Source of the DNA: Sphingomonas sp. 67-36
Lineage (GTDB): Bacteria > Pseudomonadota > Alphaproteobacteria > Sphingomonadales > Sphingomonadaceae
Length of the DNA stretch: 64,000 nt
NCBI GenBank assembly: GCA_001897375.1
Contig: MKSU01000001.1
Location: forward strand, 62,001-126,000
Reading direction: 5' to 3'
Part shown: positions 48,639-57,910 of the stretch, one piece after another
How the letters are laid out: every line of letters starts with the position of its first letter
Numbering within the stretch: position 1 is the stretch's first letter
Translations under genes and position numbers: made by a program
Notes under the pieces: model-generated
Told to the model about the DNA's origin: nothing
Database searches by the model: none
What the model saw: the letters and a program-made list of their open reading frames with translations, nothing else

Positions 48639-49262
48639 ATGTCCCAGGACCCCCGCGAGGCGCTGATGCGGCTGGCGAGCGAGCGCGGCGTCAGCCTCGC
48701 GGCGCTCTCCGCGATGCTCGGGCGCAACGTCGCCTATCTCCAGCAATTCGTCGGGCGCGGCTCGCCGAAGCGGCTGGCGGAAGAGGATCGCCGCGCGCTG
48801 GCGGCGTTCTTCGGCGTGGAGGAGCGCGTTCTCGGCGGTGCGGCGGCGGGCGCGGCGCTGGTCGAGGTGCCGTGGCTCGCGCTGTCGGCAGCGGCGGGTG
48901 CCGGGGCCGATGCGGCGGACGAACGTCCCATCCGCGTGGAGCGATTCGCCCCCGAGACGCTGGCGGCGGCGGGGATCGCGCCGCGCACCGCCTCGATCAT
49001 CATGGCGCGCGGGGATTCGATGGCGCCGACGATCCTCGACGGCGATCGGCTGGTGGTCGATCGCGGCGACCGGCGGATCGCGCGGACGGGCGCGATCGTC
49101 GTCGCCCGCCGCGACGGCGACCTGCTGGTCAAGCGCGTGACGGCGCGGGGCGACACGATCACGCTGGCGAGCGACAACCCGGCCTATCCGCCGCTCACCG
49201 TGCCGGGGCTGGAGGTGGAGGTGATCGGCCGGGTGAAGCTGCTGCTGCGCGCGCCGGCCTGA
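48639..49262 (+). CDS. LexA/CI-like S24 peptidase repressor
   Basis: A 207-aa regulator with an N-terminal helix-turn-helix (about 10-45, SLAALSAMLGRNVAYLQQFV) and a C-terminal S24 self-cleaving peptidase domain: Ser127 in ARGDSMAPT and Lys165 in DLLVKRV. Family members self-cleave when RecA filaments form, releasing DNA repression. It is shorter in its HTH than classical LexA and looks more like a phage CI-type repressor, but no phage genes are nearby. The start follows two operator-like motifs. The genuine lexA is probably elsewhere. Confidence 0.88.
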   Translation: MSQDPREALMRLASERGVSLAALSAMLGRNVAYLQQFVGRGSPKRLAEEDRRALAAFFGVEERVLGGAAAGAALVEVPWLALSAAAGAGADAADERPIRVERFAPETLAAAGIAPRTASIIMARGDSMAPTILDGDRLVVDRGDRRIARTGAIVVARRDGDLLVKRVTARGDTITLASDNPAYPPLTVPGLEVEVIGRVKLLLRAPA

Positions 49263-49271
49263 TCCGCGCGG

Positions 49272-49445
49272 TCAGCGTCGCTCGCGCCACCACATCGCGA
49301 CCGAGATCGCGACGGTCACGGCAAGGCCGATCAGCACCCCGATCGTCGCCTGGCCGGCGGCGAAACCGAGCATCGCGCCCGCCAGCACGCCGCTGGCGAT
49401 CAGGAAGCCGCCAGCGGCGGAGGGACGGGAAGGCTTGTCGGACAT
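49272..49445 (-). CDS. 57-aa small membrane protein
   Basis: MSDKPSRPSAAGGFLIASG start, then a Gly/Ala-rich hydrophobic stretch (VLAGAMLGFAAGQATIGVLI, and AVTVAISVAMWW) that forms one or two helices and ends in RERR. Similar glycine-zipper proteins are common in sphingomonads, without known role. It lies convergent with the S24 repressor gene and 9 bp from it. Confidence 0.6.
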   Translation of the reverse strand: MSDKPSRPSAAGGFLIASGVLAGAMLGFAAGQATIGVLIGLAVTVAISVAMWWRERR

Positions 49446-49558
49446 TGCCGCGCGCCCTTGCCATGTCCTGCGGCGGGACGCCAGCGCCCCATCGCAACAC
49501 TTTGGAAAGGCATTTCCCGAACGGACTTTTAGGCAGCCCGCGCGCAACAGGGCCGGGC

Positions 49559-49771
49559 ATGGACGATTTCCCCTATGTCGCCGATCGCACCGCGCTCAAT
49601 GACGCGCAGGCGCTGATCCTCGCCTTCGGCAGCGCCGCTGCCGACGAGGCCTTCGCGCGCGCCGATCGCAGCCGCGATCTCGGCAATCACATCCATTTCT
49701 GCCGCTGGCGCCAGATCGAGCGGCTGGTCGGGTGGCTCTCGGCCGGGCGCGCGGACGGCACGATTCACTGA
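49559..49771 (+). CDS. 70-aa conserved hypothetical protein
   Basis: A 70-aa acidic-to-neutral soluble protein (MDDFPYVADRTALNDAQALI start). It holds a CRWRQIERLVGW Trp-rich stretch near its end, preceded by DLGNHIHFC. The compact form with a Cys and several Trp/His suggests a small folded domain; no named family is recognised. It lies 41 bp before tamA and might be part of the same unit. Confidence 0.65.
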   Translation: MDDFPYVADRTALNDAQALILAFGSAAADEAFARADRSRDLGNHIHFCRWRQIERLVGWLSAGRADGTIH

Positions 49772-49812
49772 CACCATTGTCGCCCGGCGCGATCACGCGC
49801 TATCAGGCTGAA

Positions 49813-51765
49813 ATGGTTCGGCGAGGCGCCGCATTACTGGTCGCGATCGTCGCCGTGCCGCCCGCCGTGGCACAGCAGCAACCCGCCGCGCCGGCCGTTC
49901 AGCCGCCGCCCGCTGCCGATGCCGGCGACATGCTCGATCCCAACGCCCCGCTCGCGCCGCTGCCCGATATCGGCGTGGCGTGGCCCGATCTGAGCAAGGC
50001 CCTGGCCGATACGGAGAGCGCGCAGACCAACGCCGCCGCCGAGACGCGCTACGGCTATCGCATCGAGGGGATCGACGCGGTGCCCTCGCCGCTGCTGCGT
50101 CAGCGCTTCGCCGAGCTTTCCGTGCTCGACCAGCATGACGGCGAGCCGGCCAACGCCGCGCAGCTCGATCGCCGCGCGCGCGAGGATGCGGATCTGCTCG
50201 TCACCCTGCTGCGCGCGGAGGGCTATTACGACGCGCGCGTCCAGACCAGCGTGGACGCGAGCGGCGGCAAGCCGGTGGTGGTGCTCTCGGCCGAGCCGGG
50301 GCAGCTCTATCGCTTCGCCGGCGTCACGATCGACGGCATGGCGGCGGCCGGCGACAAGGCGGCGGCGCTGACCGACGCCTTCGGGGTGAAGCAGGACGAT
50401 CCGGTCAACGCCGATGCGATCGTCGTGGGGCAAGCGCGGCTGACCGAGCAGGCCGGCAAGCAGGGCTTCCCCTTCGCGAAGATCGGCGAGCCGGAAATCA
50501 CGGTCGACCGCACCGCGCGCACCGCGACGCTGGACCTGACGGTCGATCCCGGCCGCGCGCGCAAGTTCGGCCGCATCCGCGTCAATCCGAACAACCATGT
50601 GTTCGGCGCGAAGCACGTGCAGGAGATCGCACGCTTCCAGCCCGGCGACCTTTATTACGCGCCGAACCTCGACGACCTGAAGCGCGCGCTGATCCAGACC
50701 AGCCTCGTCTCCAGCGCGGAGGTGAAGCCGGTGCCGGGCGACACGCCGGACACGGTGGACGTGGACGTGACGCTCCAGCCCGCCCCGCCGCGCACCATCG
50801 CGGGCGAGCTGGGCTACGGCACCGGGGAAGGCGCGCGCGCCGAGGTGAGCTGGACGCACCGCAACTTCTTCCCGCCGGAGGGCGCGATCATCCTGCGCGG
50901 CGTGCTGGGGACGCAGGAGCAGCTTGCCCAGATCACTTATCGCCGCAACAATTTCGAGGGCCGCGACCGCGTGCTGACCGCGCAGGTCGCCGCCTCGCAC
51001 ACCGAGCGGCTGGCCTATACCGCCGACACCTTCTCGCTCTCCGGCTCGCTCGAGCGGCAGACCAATATCTTCTTCCAGAAGGCGTGGGTGTGGTCGCTCG
51101 GCGCGGAACTGGTCAGCACCGACGAGCGCGACGTGATCGCTTCCACCGGCCAGCCGCGCCGGCGCACCTATTATATCGCCGCGCTGCCCTTGAGCCTCAC
51201 CTATGACGGCTCGGACGACCTGCTCAATCCGACGAAGGGCTTCCGGCTCGGCGGGCGGCTCAGCCCTGAGCTGTCGCTGCTCGGCACGGCGTTCGGCTAT
51301 GCGCGGACGCAGCTCGACGCCAGCGCCTATACCCCGCTCGGCGACAAGGTGGTGCTGGCCGGGCGGGTGCGGCTCGGCACGATCCTCGGCGCGCCGCGCG
51401 ACGCGATCGCGCCGTCGCGGCGCTTCTATGCCGGCGGCGGGGCGTCGGTGCGCGGCTATGGCTATCAGGCGATCGGGCCGCGCGATCCGAACAACGATCC
51501 GATCGGCGGCCGCAGCCTGACCGAATTCTCCATCGAGACGCGCGTGAAGGTCTGGGGCAGCTTCGGCCTCGTGCCGTTCTTCGACGGCGGCAATATCTAC
51601 ACCTCGCCGCTGCCGAAGTTCACCGGGCTGCGCTACGGCGCGGGGCTGGGCGTGCGTTACTATTCCAATTTCGGGCCGATCCGCGTCGATGTCGGTACGC
51701 CGATCAACCCGCAGAAGGGGGATTCGCGCGTCGCCGTCTATGTCTCGCTGGGGCAGGCGTTTTGA
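49813..51765 (+). CDS. tamA: TamA-like outer-membrane assembly protein (BamA family)
   Basis: An outer-membrane Omp85-family protein (650 aa) of the translocation and assembly module. A signal peptide (to about AVAQQ) is followed by POTRA-type domains (about 70-330) and a 16-stranded barrel with the family motif RFYAGGGASVRGYGYQAIGP in the loop-6 region and a terminal GQAF. It starts at 49813, where the signal peptide begins. It works with TamB, whose TTG start overlaps its stop (TTGA). Confidence 0.9.
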   Translation: MVRRGAALLVAIVAVPPAVAQQQPAAPAVQPPPAADAGDMLDPNAPLAPLPDIGVAWPDLSKALADTESAQTNAAAETRYGYRIEGIDAVPSPLLRQRFAELSVLDQHDGEPANAAQLDRRAREDADLLVTLLRAEGYYDARVQTSVDASGGKPVVVLSAEPGQLYRFAGVTIDGMAAAGDKAAALTDAFGVKQDDPVNADAIVVGQARLTEQAGKQGFPFAKIGEPEITVDRTARTATLDLTVDPGRARKFGRIRVNPNNHVFGAKHVQEIARFQPGDLYYAPNLDDLKRALIQTSLVSSAEVKPVPGDTPDTVDVDVTLQPAPPRTIAGELGYGTGEGARAEVSWTHRNFFPPEGAIILRGVLGTQEQLAQITYRRNNFEGRDRVLTAQVAASHTERLAYTADTFSLSGSLERQTNIFFQKAWVWSLGAELVSTDERDVIASTGQPRRRTYYIAALPLSLTYDGSDDLLNPTKGFRLGGRLSPELSLLGTAFGYARTQLDASAYTPLGDKVVLAGRVRLGTILGAPRDAIAPSRRFYAGGGASVRGYGYQAIGPRDPNNDPIGGRSLTEFSIETRVKVWGSFGLVPFFDGGNIYTSPLPKFTGLRYGAGLGVRYYSNFGPIRVDVGTPINPQKGDSRVAVYVSLGQAF

Positions 51766-54700
51766 GGCGGGCGGCGAAGTGGATCGCCGGGCTTGTCGCG
51801 GCCGCGCTGGCGATCCTCGGCGCGGCGGTGCTGGTGGTCGATACCGACATGGGGCACCGCTGGGTGGCGGACCGGATCGCGGCGGTGCGCACGCCGAGCG
51901 GGCTGCGCTTCACGGTCGGGCGGATCGACGGGTCGATCTACAGCCGCGCGGTGCTGCGCGACGTGCGCGTCCACGATCTCGACGGTCTCGTTTTCTCCGC
52001 GCCGGTCGCCCGGCTGCGCTGGTCGCCGTTGCGCTGGTTCGCCAACCGGCTCGACATCACCGCGCTGGATATCCCCACCGCGACCTTCGCCAAATGGCCC
52101 CATACCAGGCCGAGCGCGAAGCAGGGGCCGCTGCTTCCCGATTTCGATATTCGCATCGGGCGGCTGCGGGTCGATCGCCTGTATGTCGATCGCCGCGTCA
52201 CCGGGGTCGCGCGCTATGGCCGCATCCGGGGCCGCGCCGATATCCATGCCGGGCGCGCGCTGGTCGATCTCGCGGCGGTGGTGGAGGGCAGCGACGCGCT
52301 GCGGCTGAGGATCGACGCCGAGCCGGATCGCGACAGGTTCGACATCGCCGTCCGCGCGCGTGGCGTGAAGGATGGCGTGCTGGCGCGGCTCAGCGGCATC
52401 CGCAAGCCGCTGCGGCTGGAGGTCGGCGGCGCGGGGAGCTGGACGCGCTGGGACGGCCATGCGCTTGCCAATGCCGGCGGCGCGCGCGTGATCGACCTGA
52501 CGCTCGGCAACCGCAAGGGCGCCTATACGCTCACCGGCGATTTCGTCCCCTCGGCGGTGGCGGGTGGCAAGCTCGCTCGATTGACCGCGCCGCGTGTCGC
52601 GGTGAACGGCGGCGCGACGCTCGCCAACCGGCGGTTGGCGGGCAATCTCGCGCTGCGCTCGGCGGCGCTGGCGGTGGACGCCGCCGGCACGCTCGATCTC
52701 GGCGCGAGCGCTTTCCGCAACGTCCGCCTGCGCGCGCGATTGCTCCAGCCCGCCGCCTTGTTCCCGAACATGACCGGACGCGACGTGGAATTGCGCGCGG
52801 TGCTCGACGGGGCCTTCGCCACCGCCGGTTTCGATTATCGCCTCACCGCGACCCGCTTCGCCTTCGACGACACCGGCTTCGATCAGGCGCGGGCGGCGGG
52901 GAAGGGTCGTTTCTCGAAATCGCCGGTCAGCCTGCCGATCCATTTCACCGCCGCGCGCGTGACCGGGGTGGGCGACGTGGCGGGCGGCATGTTGCGCAAC
53001 CTGTCGGTCGACGGCGTGCTGCGCATCACCAGCAAGCTCGTCACCGGCGACGATCTGCGCGTGAAGTCGGACAAGCTCACCGGGCGGATCAATCTGCTGC
53101 TCGATCTCGCGACCGGCGACTATCAGGTCGGCGTCAACGGCGCGCTCGGGCGCTATCTGATCCCCGGCCTCGGCGTGGTCGACGTCACCTCCACCCTGCG
53201 CGTCGTGCCGGGGCCGGGCGGGCATGGCACCCGCGTCGTCGGGCAGGGCGAGGCGCGGATGGTGCGGCTCGACAACGCCTTCTTCCGCAGCCTCGCCGGT
53301 GGCCTGCCGCGCATCCGCACCGCGCTGGAGCGGACGCCGGACGGCGTGCTGCATTTCACCAACCTGATCCTCACCGCGCCATCGCTGCGCCTCGCGGGCA
53401 CCGGCTATCGCCGCCGCGACGGCAGTTTCCATTTCGAGGGGCGGGGCACGCAGGCGAGCTACGGCCCGCTGACGCTCAAGCTCGACGGGCAGATCGACCA
53501 TCCGACGATCGACCTGCTGCTCGCTTCGCCCAACGCCGCGATGGGGTTGTCGCAGGTGCGCGCGCATCTCGATCCGACCGCGAAGGGCTTCGCCTTCACC
53601 GCCGCCGGCGGCTCGCGGCTGGGGCCGTTCGAGGCGGCGGGCGATATCCTCCTGCCCTCCGGCGGCACCGCGCAGATCGCCTTCGCGCGGATCGACGTGA
53701 GCGGCACGCGCGCGACCGGCACGCTGGATATCGTCGAGGGCGGCTTCGCGGGCCGGCTGGCGCTCGACGGCGGCGGCCTGTCGGGCGAGCTGCTGTTCCG
53801 CCCGGCGGGCGATGTGCAGCGCATCGAGGGCCATATCGACGCGCGCCGCGCGCGGCTCGGCGGCAAGGTGACGGTGGCGCGCGCGCATCTCGACCTCGTC
53901 GCGCTGCTCGATCCGGCGGGCACGTCGATCGAGGCAAGCGTCAACGGCGGCGGCCTGCGGCGCGGCAAGCTGACGATCGGGCGCTTCGCCGCCGCCGCCC
54001 ATCTGCGCGGCGGCACCGGCGAGATCACCGCACAGATCTCCGCCGCGCGTGGCCGCGCCTTCGACGTCAGGAGCGTGATCGCCGTCACGCCGGACAGCTA
54101 TCGCATCACCGCCGAGGGCAGCGTCGATCGCCGCCCGCTCAAGCTGGTGGAGCCGGCGGTGGTGACGCGCGAGGGCGACGCATGGCGGCTCGCGCCGACG
54201 CGGCTGACCTTCGCGGGCGGCGAGGCGAAGCTCTCCGGCCTGTTCGGCGACGACGCCACCAATGTCGAGGCGGCGGTGACGCGGATGCCGCTCTCGATCC
54301 TCGATATCGGCTATCCGGGGCTGGCGCTGGGCGGCAGCGCCTCCGGCAATGTCAGCTATGCGGTGCGCGGCGACGGCCCGCCGACCGGCCGCGTCGACAT
54401 GACGGTGCGCGGCCTCACCCGCTCGGGCCTGTTCGCTTCCTCCGCGCCGATCGACATCGGCATCGCCGGCGTGCTTTCCGCCGACCGCGCGGGCGTGCGC
54501 GCGGTGATGGCGTCCGGCGGGCAGACGATCGGCCGCGCGCAGGCGCAGCTCTCCCCGCTCGGACAGGGCGATATCGCCGAGCGGCTGATGGGCGCGGGCC
54601 TGTTCGCGCAGCTACGCTACAACGGCCCGGCGGACACATTGTGGCGGTTGAGCGGGCTGGAGATGCTGGCGATATCCGGCCCGATGGCGCTCGGCGCGGA

Positions 54701-55880
54701 TGTGACCGGGCGCGTCTCCGATCCCTCGATCCGCGGGATGCTGCGCACCAGCGGCGCGCGGATCGAAAGCGCGACGACCGGCACGGTGCTGACCAATGTG
54801 CAGGCGTCTGGCACGTTCCAGGGCTCGCGGTTGCAAATCCAGCAATTCGCCGCCGACGCCGGCAAGGGCGGGCGCGTCACCGGCAGCGGGCAGTTCGACT
54901 TCTCCGCCGAGGCCGGGATCGGGCTGGACCTCTCGCTCGACGCCGCCCATGCCGTGCTCATCAACCGCGACGATATCGGCGCGACCGTCACAGGGCCGCT
55001 GCGCCTGCACTCCAGCGGCAACGGCGGGCTGATCTCGGGCGACGTTACGCTCGACAGGAGCCGCTACCGGCTCGGCCAGGCAAGCGCCGCCACCGCCGTG
55101 CCGCAACTCAGGATACGTGAGATCAACCTGCCCGGCGGCGGCGAGGAGGAAGAAGCGCGCGCGACGCCGTGGCGGCTCGACGTCCACGCCCGCGCGCCGA
55201 ACCAGCTCGCGGTCAGCGGCCTCGGCCTGTCGAGCGAATGGTCGGCGGACCTCAGGATCGGCGGCGCGCCGGACAATCCCGCGATCACCGGCCGCGCCGA
55301 TCTGGTGCGCGGCAACTACGAGTTCGCCGGGCGCGAGTTCCAGCTTTCGCGTGGCGTGATCCGCTTCGCCGGGGAGGTGCCCGCCAATCCCGCGCTCGAT
55401 ATCGAGGCCAATGCGGATTCGACCAACCTCAACGCCACGATCCGCGTGACGGGCGTGGCGCAGAAGCCGGAGATTTCCTTCACCAGCACCCCCGCGCTGC
55501 CGCAGGACGAGTTGCTCTCGCGGCTGTTGTTCGGCACCTCGATCACCAACCTCTCCGCGCCCGAGGCGTTGCAGCTCGCGGCGGCGGTGGCGGCGCTGAA
55601 GGACGGCAATGGCGGGCTGAACCCGATCAACGCGGTGCGCCGCGCGGCGGGGCTGGACCGGCTGCGCATCCTTCCCGCCGACGTGCAGACCGGGCAGCAG
55701 ACCTCGATCGCGGCGGGCAAATATGTGACGCGCAAGCTCTATGCCGAGATCATCACCGACGGTCAGGGCTATTCAGCGACGCGGGTGGAATATCAGGTGA
55801 CGCGCTGGCTCTCGCTCCTGTCGAGCATCTCCACGCTCGGGCGGCAGAGCGTCAACGTGCGCGTGTCGAAGGATTATTGA
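51762..55880 (+). CDS. tamB: TamB-type translocation/assembly protein
   Basis: A 1372-aa inner-membrane-anchored protein with one N-terminal hydrophobic helix (about residues 6-26), then a very long beta-rich stretch of repeated strands and, at the C-terminus, the DUF490/TamB domain with the closing VEYQVTRWLSLLSSISTLGRQSVNVRVSKDY (core LSLLSSISTLGRQS). It bridges the periplasm to TamA in autotransporter and lipid transport. The start is TTG overlapping the tamA stop; a REP-like hairpin follows its stop. Confidence 0.92.
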   Translation: MRRAAKWIAGLVAAALAILGAAVLVVDTDMGHRWVADRIAAVRTPSGLRFTVGRIDGSIYSRAVLRDVRVHDLDGLVFSAPVARLRWSPLRWFANRLDITALDIPTATFAKWPHTRPSAKQGPLLPDFDIRIGRLRVDRLYVDRRVTGVARYGRIRGRADIHAGRALVDLAAVVEGSDALRLRIDAEPDRDRFDIAVRARGVKDGVLARLSGIRKPLRLEVGGAGSWTRWDGHALANAGGARVIDLTLGNRKGAYTLTGDFVPSAVAGGKLARLTAPRVAVNGGATLANRRLAGNLALRSAALAVDAAGTLDLGASAFRNVRLRARLLQPAALFPNMTGRDVELRAVLDGAFATAGFDYRLTATRFAFDDTGFDQARAAGKGRFSKSPVSLPIHFTAARVTGVGDVAGGMLRNLSVDGVLRITSKLVTGDDLRVKSDKLTGRINLLLDLATGDYQVGVNGALGRYLIPGLGVVDVTSTLRVVPGPGGHGTRVVGQGEARMVRLDNAFFRSLAGGLPRIRTALERTPDGVLHFTNLILTAPSLRLAGTGYRRRDGSFHFEGRGTQASYGPLTLKLDGQIDHPTIDLLLASPNAAMGLSQVRAHLDPTAKGFAFTAAGGSRLGPFEAAGDILLPSGGTAQIAFARIDVSGTRATGTLDIVEGGFAGRLALDGGGLSGELLFRPAGDVQRIEGHIDARRARLGGKVTVARAHLDLVALLDPAGTSIEASVNGGGLRRGKLTIGRFAAAAHLRGGTGEITAQISAARGRAFDVRSVIAVTPDSYRITAEGSVDRRPLKLVEPAVVTREGDAWRLAPTRLTFAGGEAKLSGLFGDDATNVEAAVTRMPLSILDIGYPGLALGGSASGNVSYAVRGDGPPTGRVDMTVRGLTRSGLFASSAPIDIGIAGVLSADRAGVRAVMASGGQTIGRAQAQLSPLGQGDIAERLMGAGLFAQLRYNGPADTLWRLSGLEMLAISGPMALGADVTGRVSDPSIRGMLRTSGARIESATTGTVLTNVQASGTFQGSRLQIQQFAADAGKGGRVTGSGQFDFSAEAGIGLDLSLDAAHAVLINRDDIGATVTGPLRLHSSGNGGLISGDVTLDRSRYRLGQASAATAVPQLRIREINLPGGGEEEEARATPWRLDVHARAPNQLAVSGLGLSSEWSADLRIGGAPDNPAITGRADLVRGNYEFAGREFQLSRGVIRFAGEVPANPALDIEANADSTNLNATIRVTGVAQKPEISFTSTPALPQDELLSRLLFGTSITNLSAPEALQLAAAVAALKDGNGGLNPINAVRRAAGLDRLRILPADVQTGQQTSIAAGKYVTRKLYAEIITDGQGYSATRVEYQVTRWLSLLSSISTLGRQSVNVRVSKDY

Positions 55881-55910
55881 GCCTGCCGAAACCGGGGTTT
55901 CGACAGGCTC
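55879..55910. repeat. REP-like palindrome after tamB
   Basis: GAGCCTG-C-CGAAACC pairs with GGTTTCG-A-CAGGCTC (one C/A mismatch), starting at the last bases of the tamB stop codon. This is a common sphingomonad extragenic palindrome; it may end transcription. Confidence 0.6.
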
Positions 55911-55925
55911 GACACGAAAGAGGGA

Positions 55926-56225
55926 TCAGCCGAGCGTGCGCCCGATCATAACCTGCGGCGCGATATCGGTGAAGTTGACGATATCGGCCTGAAGCTCGCC
56001 ACGGCGCGGGCTGGCCATCGCCGCGCCCAGCGCCTCCGGCGAGGCGAAATGGAAATGCGCGATCAGCGCGAACGGGCTGGGCGCGCCGCCCATCGACTGC
56101 CCCTCGATCAGTTCGACGCGCTCGGGTTGCCACACTTCCTGCGCCAGCTTCGCATGATGGTCGCGATAATAGGCGCTGTCGAAACGCGCGCCATCGTGAT
56201 TGGGATAGATGACCGACACGATCAT
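55926..56225 (-). CDS. EthD-family protein
   Basis: A 99-aa EthD-like alpha/beta protein (MIVSVIYPNHDGARFDSAYY start; HHAKLAQEVWQPERVE centre; HFHFASPEALGAAM). Members are linked to ether and other organic-compound degradation, but the biochemical role is unclear. The ATG at 56225 is the family start; an in-frame opening runs further upstream without a domain. The gene follows the aldehyde dehydrogenase gene by 67 bp in the same direction. Confidence 0.82.
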   Translation of the reverse strand: MIVSVIYPNHDGARFDSAYYRDHHAKLAQEVWQPERVELIEGQSMGGAPSPFALIAHFHFASPEALGAAMASPRRGELQADIVNFTDIAPQVMIGRTLG

Positions 56226-56292
56226 GACGTTCTTTCCTTCAGGCAAAAGAAAGGGCGCCGTCGGATCGAGCGGCGCCCAGGGGGAGGAAGGT

Positions 56293-57717
56293 TCAGGCCG
56301 GCTCGCCGACGATCGTCTTGACTTCCATGAAGTCGGTGAGGCCGTATTTGCCGCCCTCACGGCCGTTGCCCGATTGCTTGTAGCCGCCGAACGCCGTTCC
56401 CGGCGTCGGGCCCCACGAATTGATCGTCACCAGCCCGGCGCGCAGCTTGCCGGCGATCTTGGCCGCCTCGGCGGGGTCGCCGGAAATGGTGGCGGAGAGG
56501 CCGTATTCGGTGTCGTTGGCCATCTCCACCGCCTGATCGCGATCGTCATAGGTGGTGATGGTGGCGACCGGGCCGAACGTCTCCTCGCGATAGATGCGCA
56601 TCTCCGGCGTCACGTCCGCCAGCACGGTCGGCTTGACGAAATAGCCCGCGTTGCGCCCGTCCGGCCGCCCGGTGCCGCCGGTCACGAGCCGCGCGCCCTC
56701 GTCCAGTGCGGACTGGATCAGGCCCTGGATCTTCTCGAACTGCGCCTTGTTGACCACGGGGCCGATATGCGCGCCCTGCTCCTCGGGGTTGCCGACCTGC
56801 GTCGCCTCCATGATCGCCTTGGCCACCTCGGTCGCGGCATCGACCTGGCTCTTGTGGACCAGCAGGCGGGTGGGGGCGATGCAGCTCTGCCCGGTGTTGG
56901 CGATCACGCCGGCCAGCGTCGGCGGCAGCACCTCTTCCAGCTTCGCGCCTTCCAGCACGAGGTTGGGGGCCTTGCCGCCCAGTTCCTGATGCACGCGCTT
57001 CACGGTCGCGGCGGCGGCGGTGGCGACCGCCACGCCCGCGCGGGTCGATCCGGTGAAGCTCACCATGTCGACGTCCTTGTGACCCGAAAGCGCCGCGCCG
57101 ACGCCCGGCCCGTCGCCGTTGACGAGGTTGAACACGCCCGCCGGCACGCCCGCGTCGTGCAGGATCTCGGCCAGGATCAGCGCGTTGCTCGGCGCTTCCT
57201 CCGACGGCTTCAGGATCATCGTGTTGCCGGCGGCGAGCGCGGGGGCGACCTTGGCGCAGATCTGGTTGAGCGGCCAGTTCCACGGCGTGATCATCGCCAC
57301 CACGCCGACCGGCTCGTGGACGACGCGCGAATTGCCGACCTGCTCGGAGAATTTGAACTCGCGCAACGCGGCGAGCGTGCCCATGAAATGGCCGAGGCCG
57401 GCGGGCACCTGCGCCATCTGCGCGAAGGAGATCGGCGCGCCCATCTCGCGGCTGGTCGCGGCGGCAAGCTCGGGGAGGCGGGCCTTCATGCCGGCGATGA
57501 CCTTCTCGAGGATCGCGGCCCGTTCCTCGATGCTGGTCTGCGACCAGCTCGCGAACGCCTTCTTCGCGGCGGCGACCGCCTTGTCGACATCGGCGGCGGT
57601 GCCCAGCGTGATCTCGGTGCAGGGCTGCTCGGTCGAGGGATCGATCACCTCATGGCGTCGCCCGCCCTCGCTCTCCACCCATGCGCCATCGATATAGTGC
57701 TTCAGGTAGCTTTGCAT
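56293..57717 (-). CDS. NAD(P)-dependent aldehyde dehydrogenase
   Basis: Aldehyde dehydrogenase (474 aa) that oxidises an aldehyde to the acid. The catalytic Cys is in NTGQSCIAPTRLLV, the general-base Glu in QELGGKAP, and the NAD-binding FTGSTRAG is intact. The ATG at 57717 follows GGAGAGG; an in-frame ATG at 57738 is an alternative. Downstream is the EthD-like gene, and a GMC oxidoreductase lies further on, so an alcohol/aldehyde pathway is possible but the substrate is unknown. Confidence 0.92.
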   Translation of the reverse strand: MQSYLKHYIDGAWVESEGGRRHEVIDPSTEQPCTEITLGTAADVDKAVAAAKKAFASWSQTSIEERAAILEKVIAGMKARLPELAAATSREMGAPISFAQMAQVPAGLGHFMGTLAALREFKFSEQVGNSRVVHEPVGVVAMITPWNWPLNQICAKVAPALAAGNTMILKPSEEAPSNALILAEILHDAGVPAGVFNLVNGDGPGVGAALSGHKDVDMVSFTGSTRAGVAVATAAAATVKRVHQELGGKAPNLVLEGAKLEEVLPPTLAGVIANTGQSCIAPTRLLVHKSQVDAATEVAKAIMEATQVGNPEEQGAHIGPVVNKAQFEKIQGLIQSALDEGARLVTGGTGRPDGRNAGYFVKPTVLADVTPEMRIYREETFGPVATITTYDDRDQAVEMANDTEYGLSATISGDPAEAAKIAGKLRAGLVTINSWGPTPGTAFGGYKQSGNGREGGKYGLTDFMEVKTIVGEPA

Positions 57718-57910
57718 GACCGGCCTCTCCACTGGCATTTTAGGGAATCGGGTATGGTTGTGATGCCTCGCGGATTAGGTTGCAACAGGAAACGCGACGC
57801 GTGCGAACCGTACCGCGACGGGACGTGCCGGGCATTAACCGCGAAAGCCACTTCCGCGCCGTCGCCGTCGCGCGCAAGAAGCCGTGGTACGACGAAAGGA
57901 ACCTGCCGGC

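Noticed and set aside
51689..55120. A 1143-codon plus-strand frame overlapping tamB in another phase
   Set aside because: Arg-rich and with no family; the TamB frame has the N-terminal helix and the C-terminal domain.
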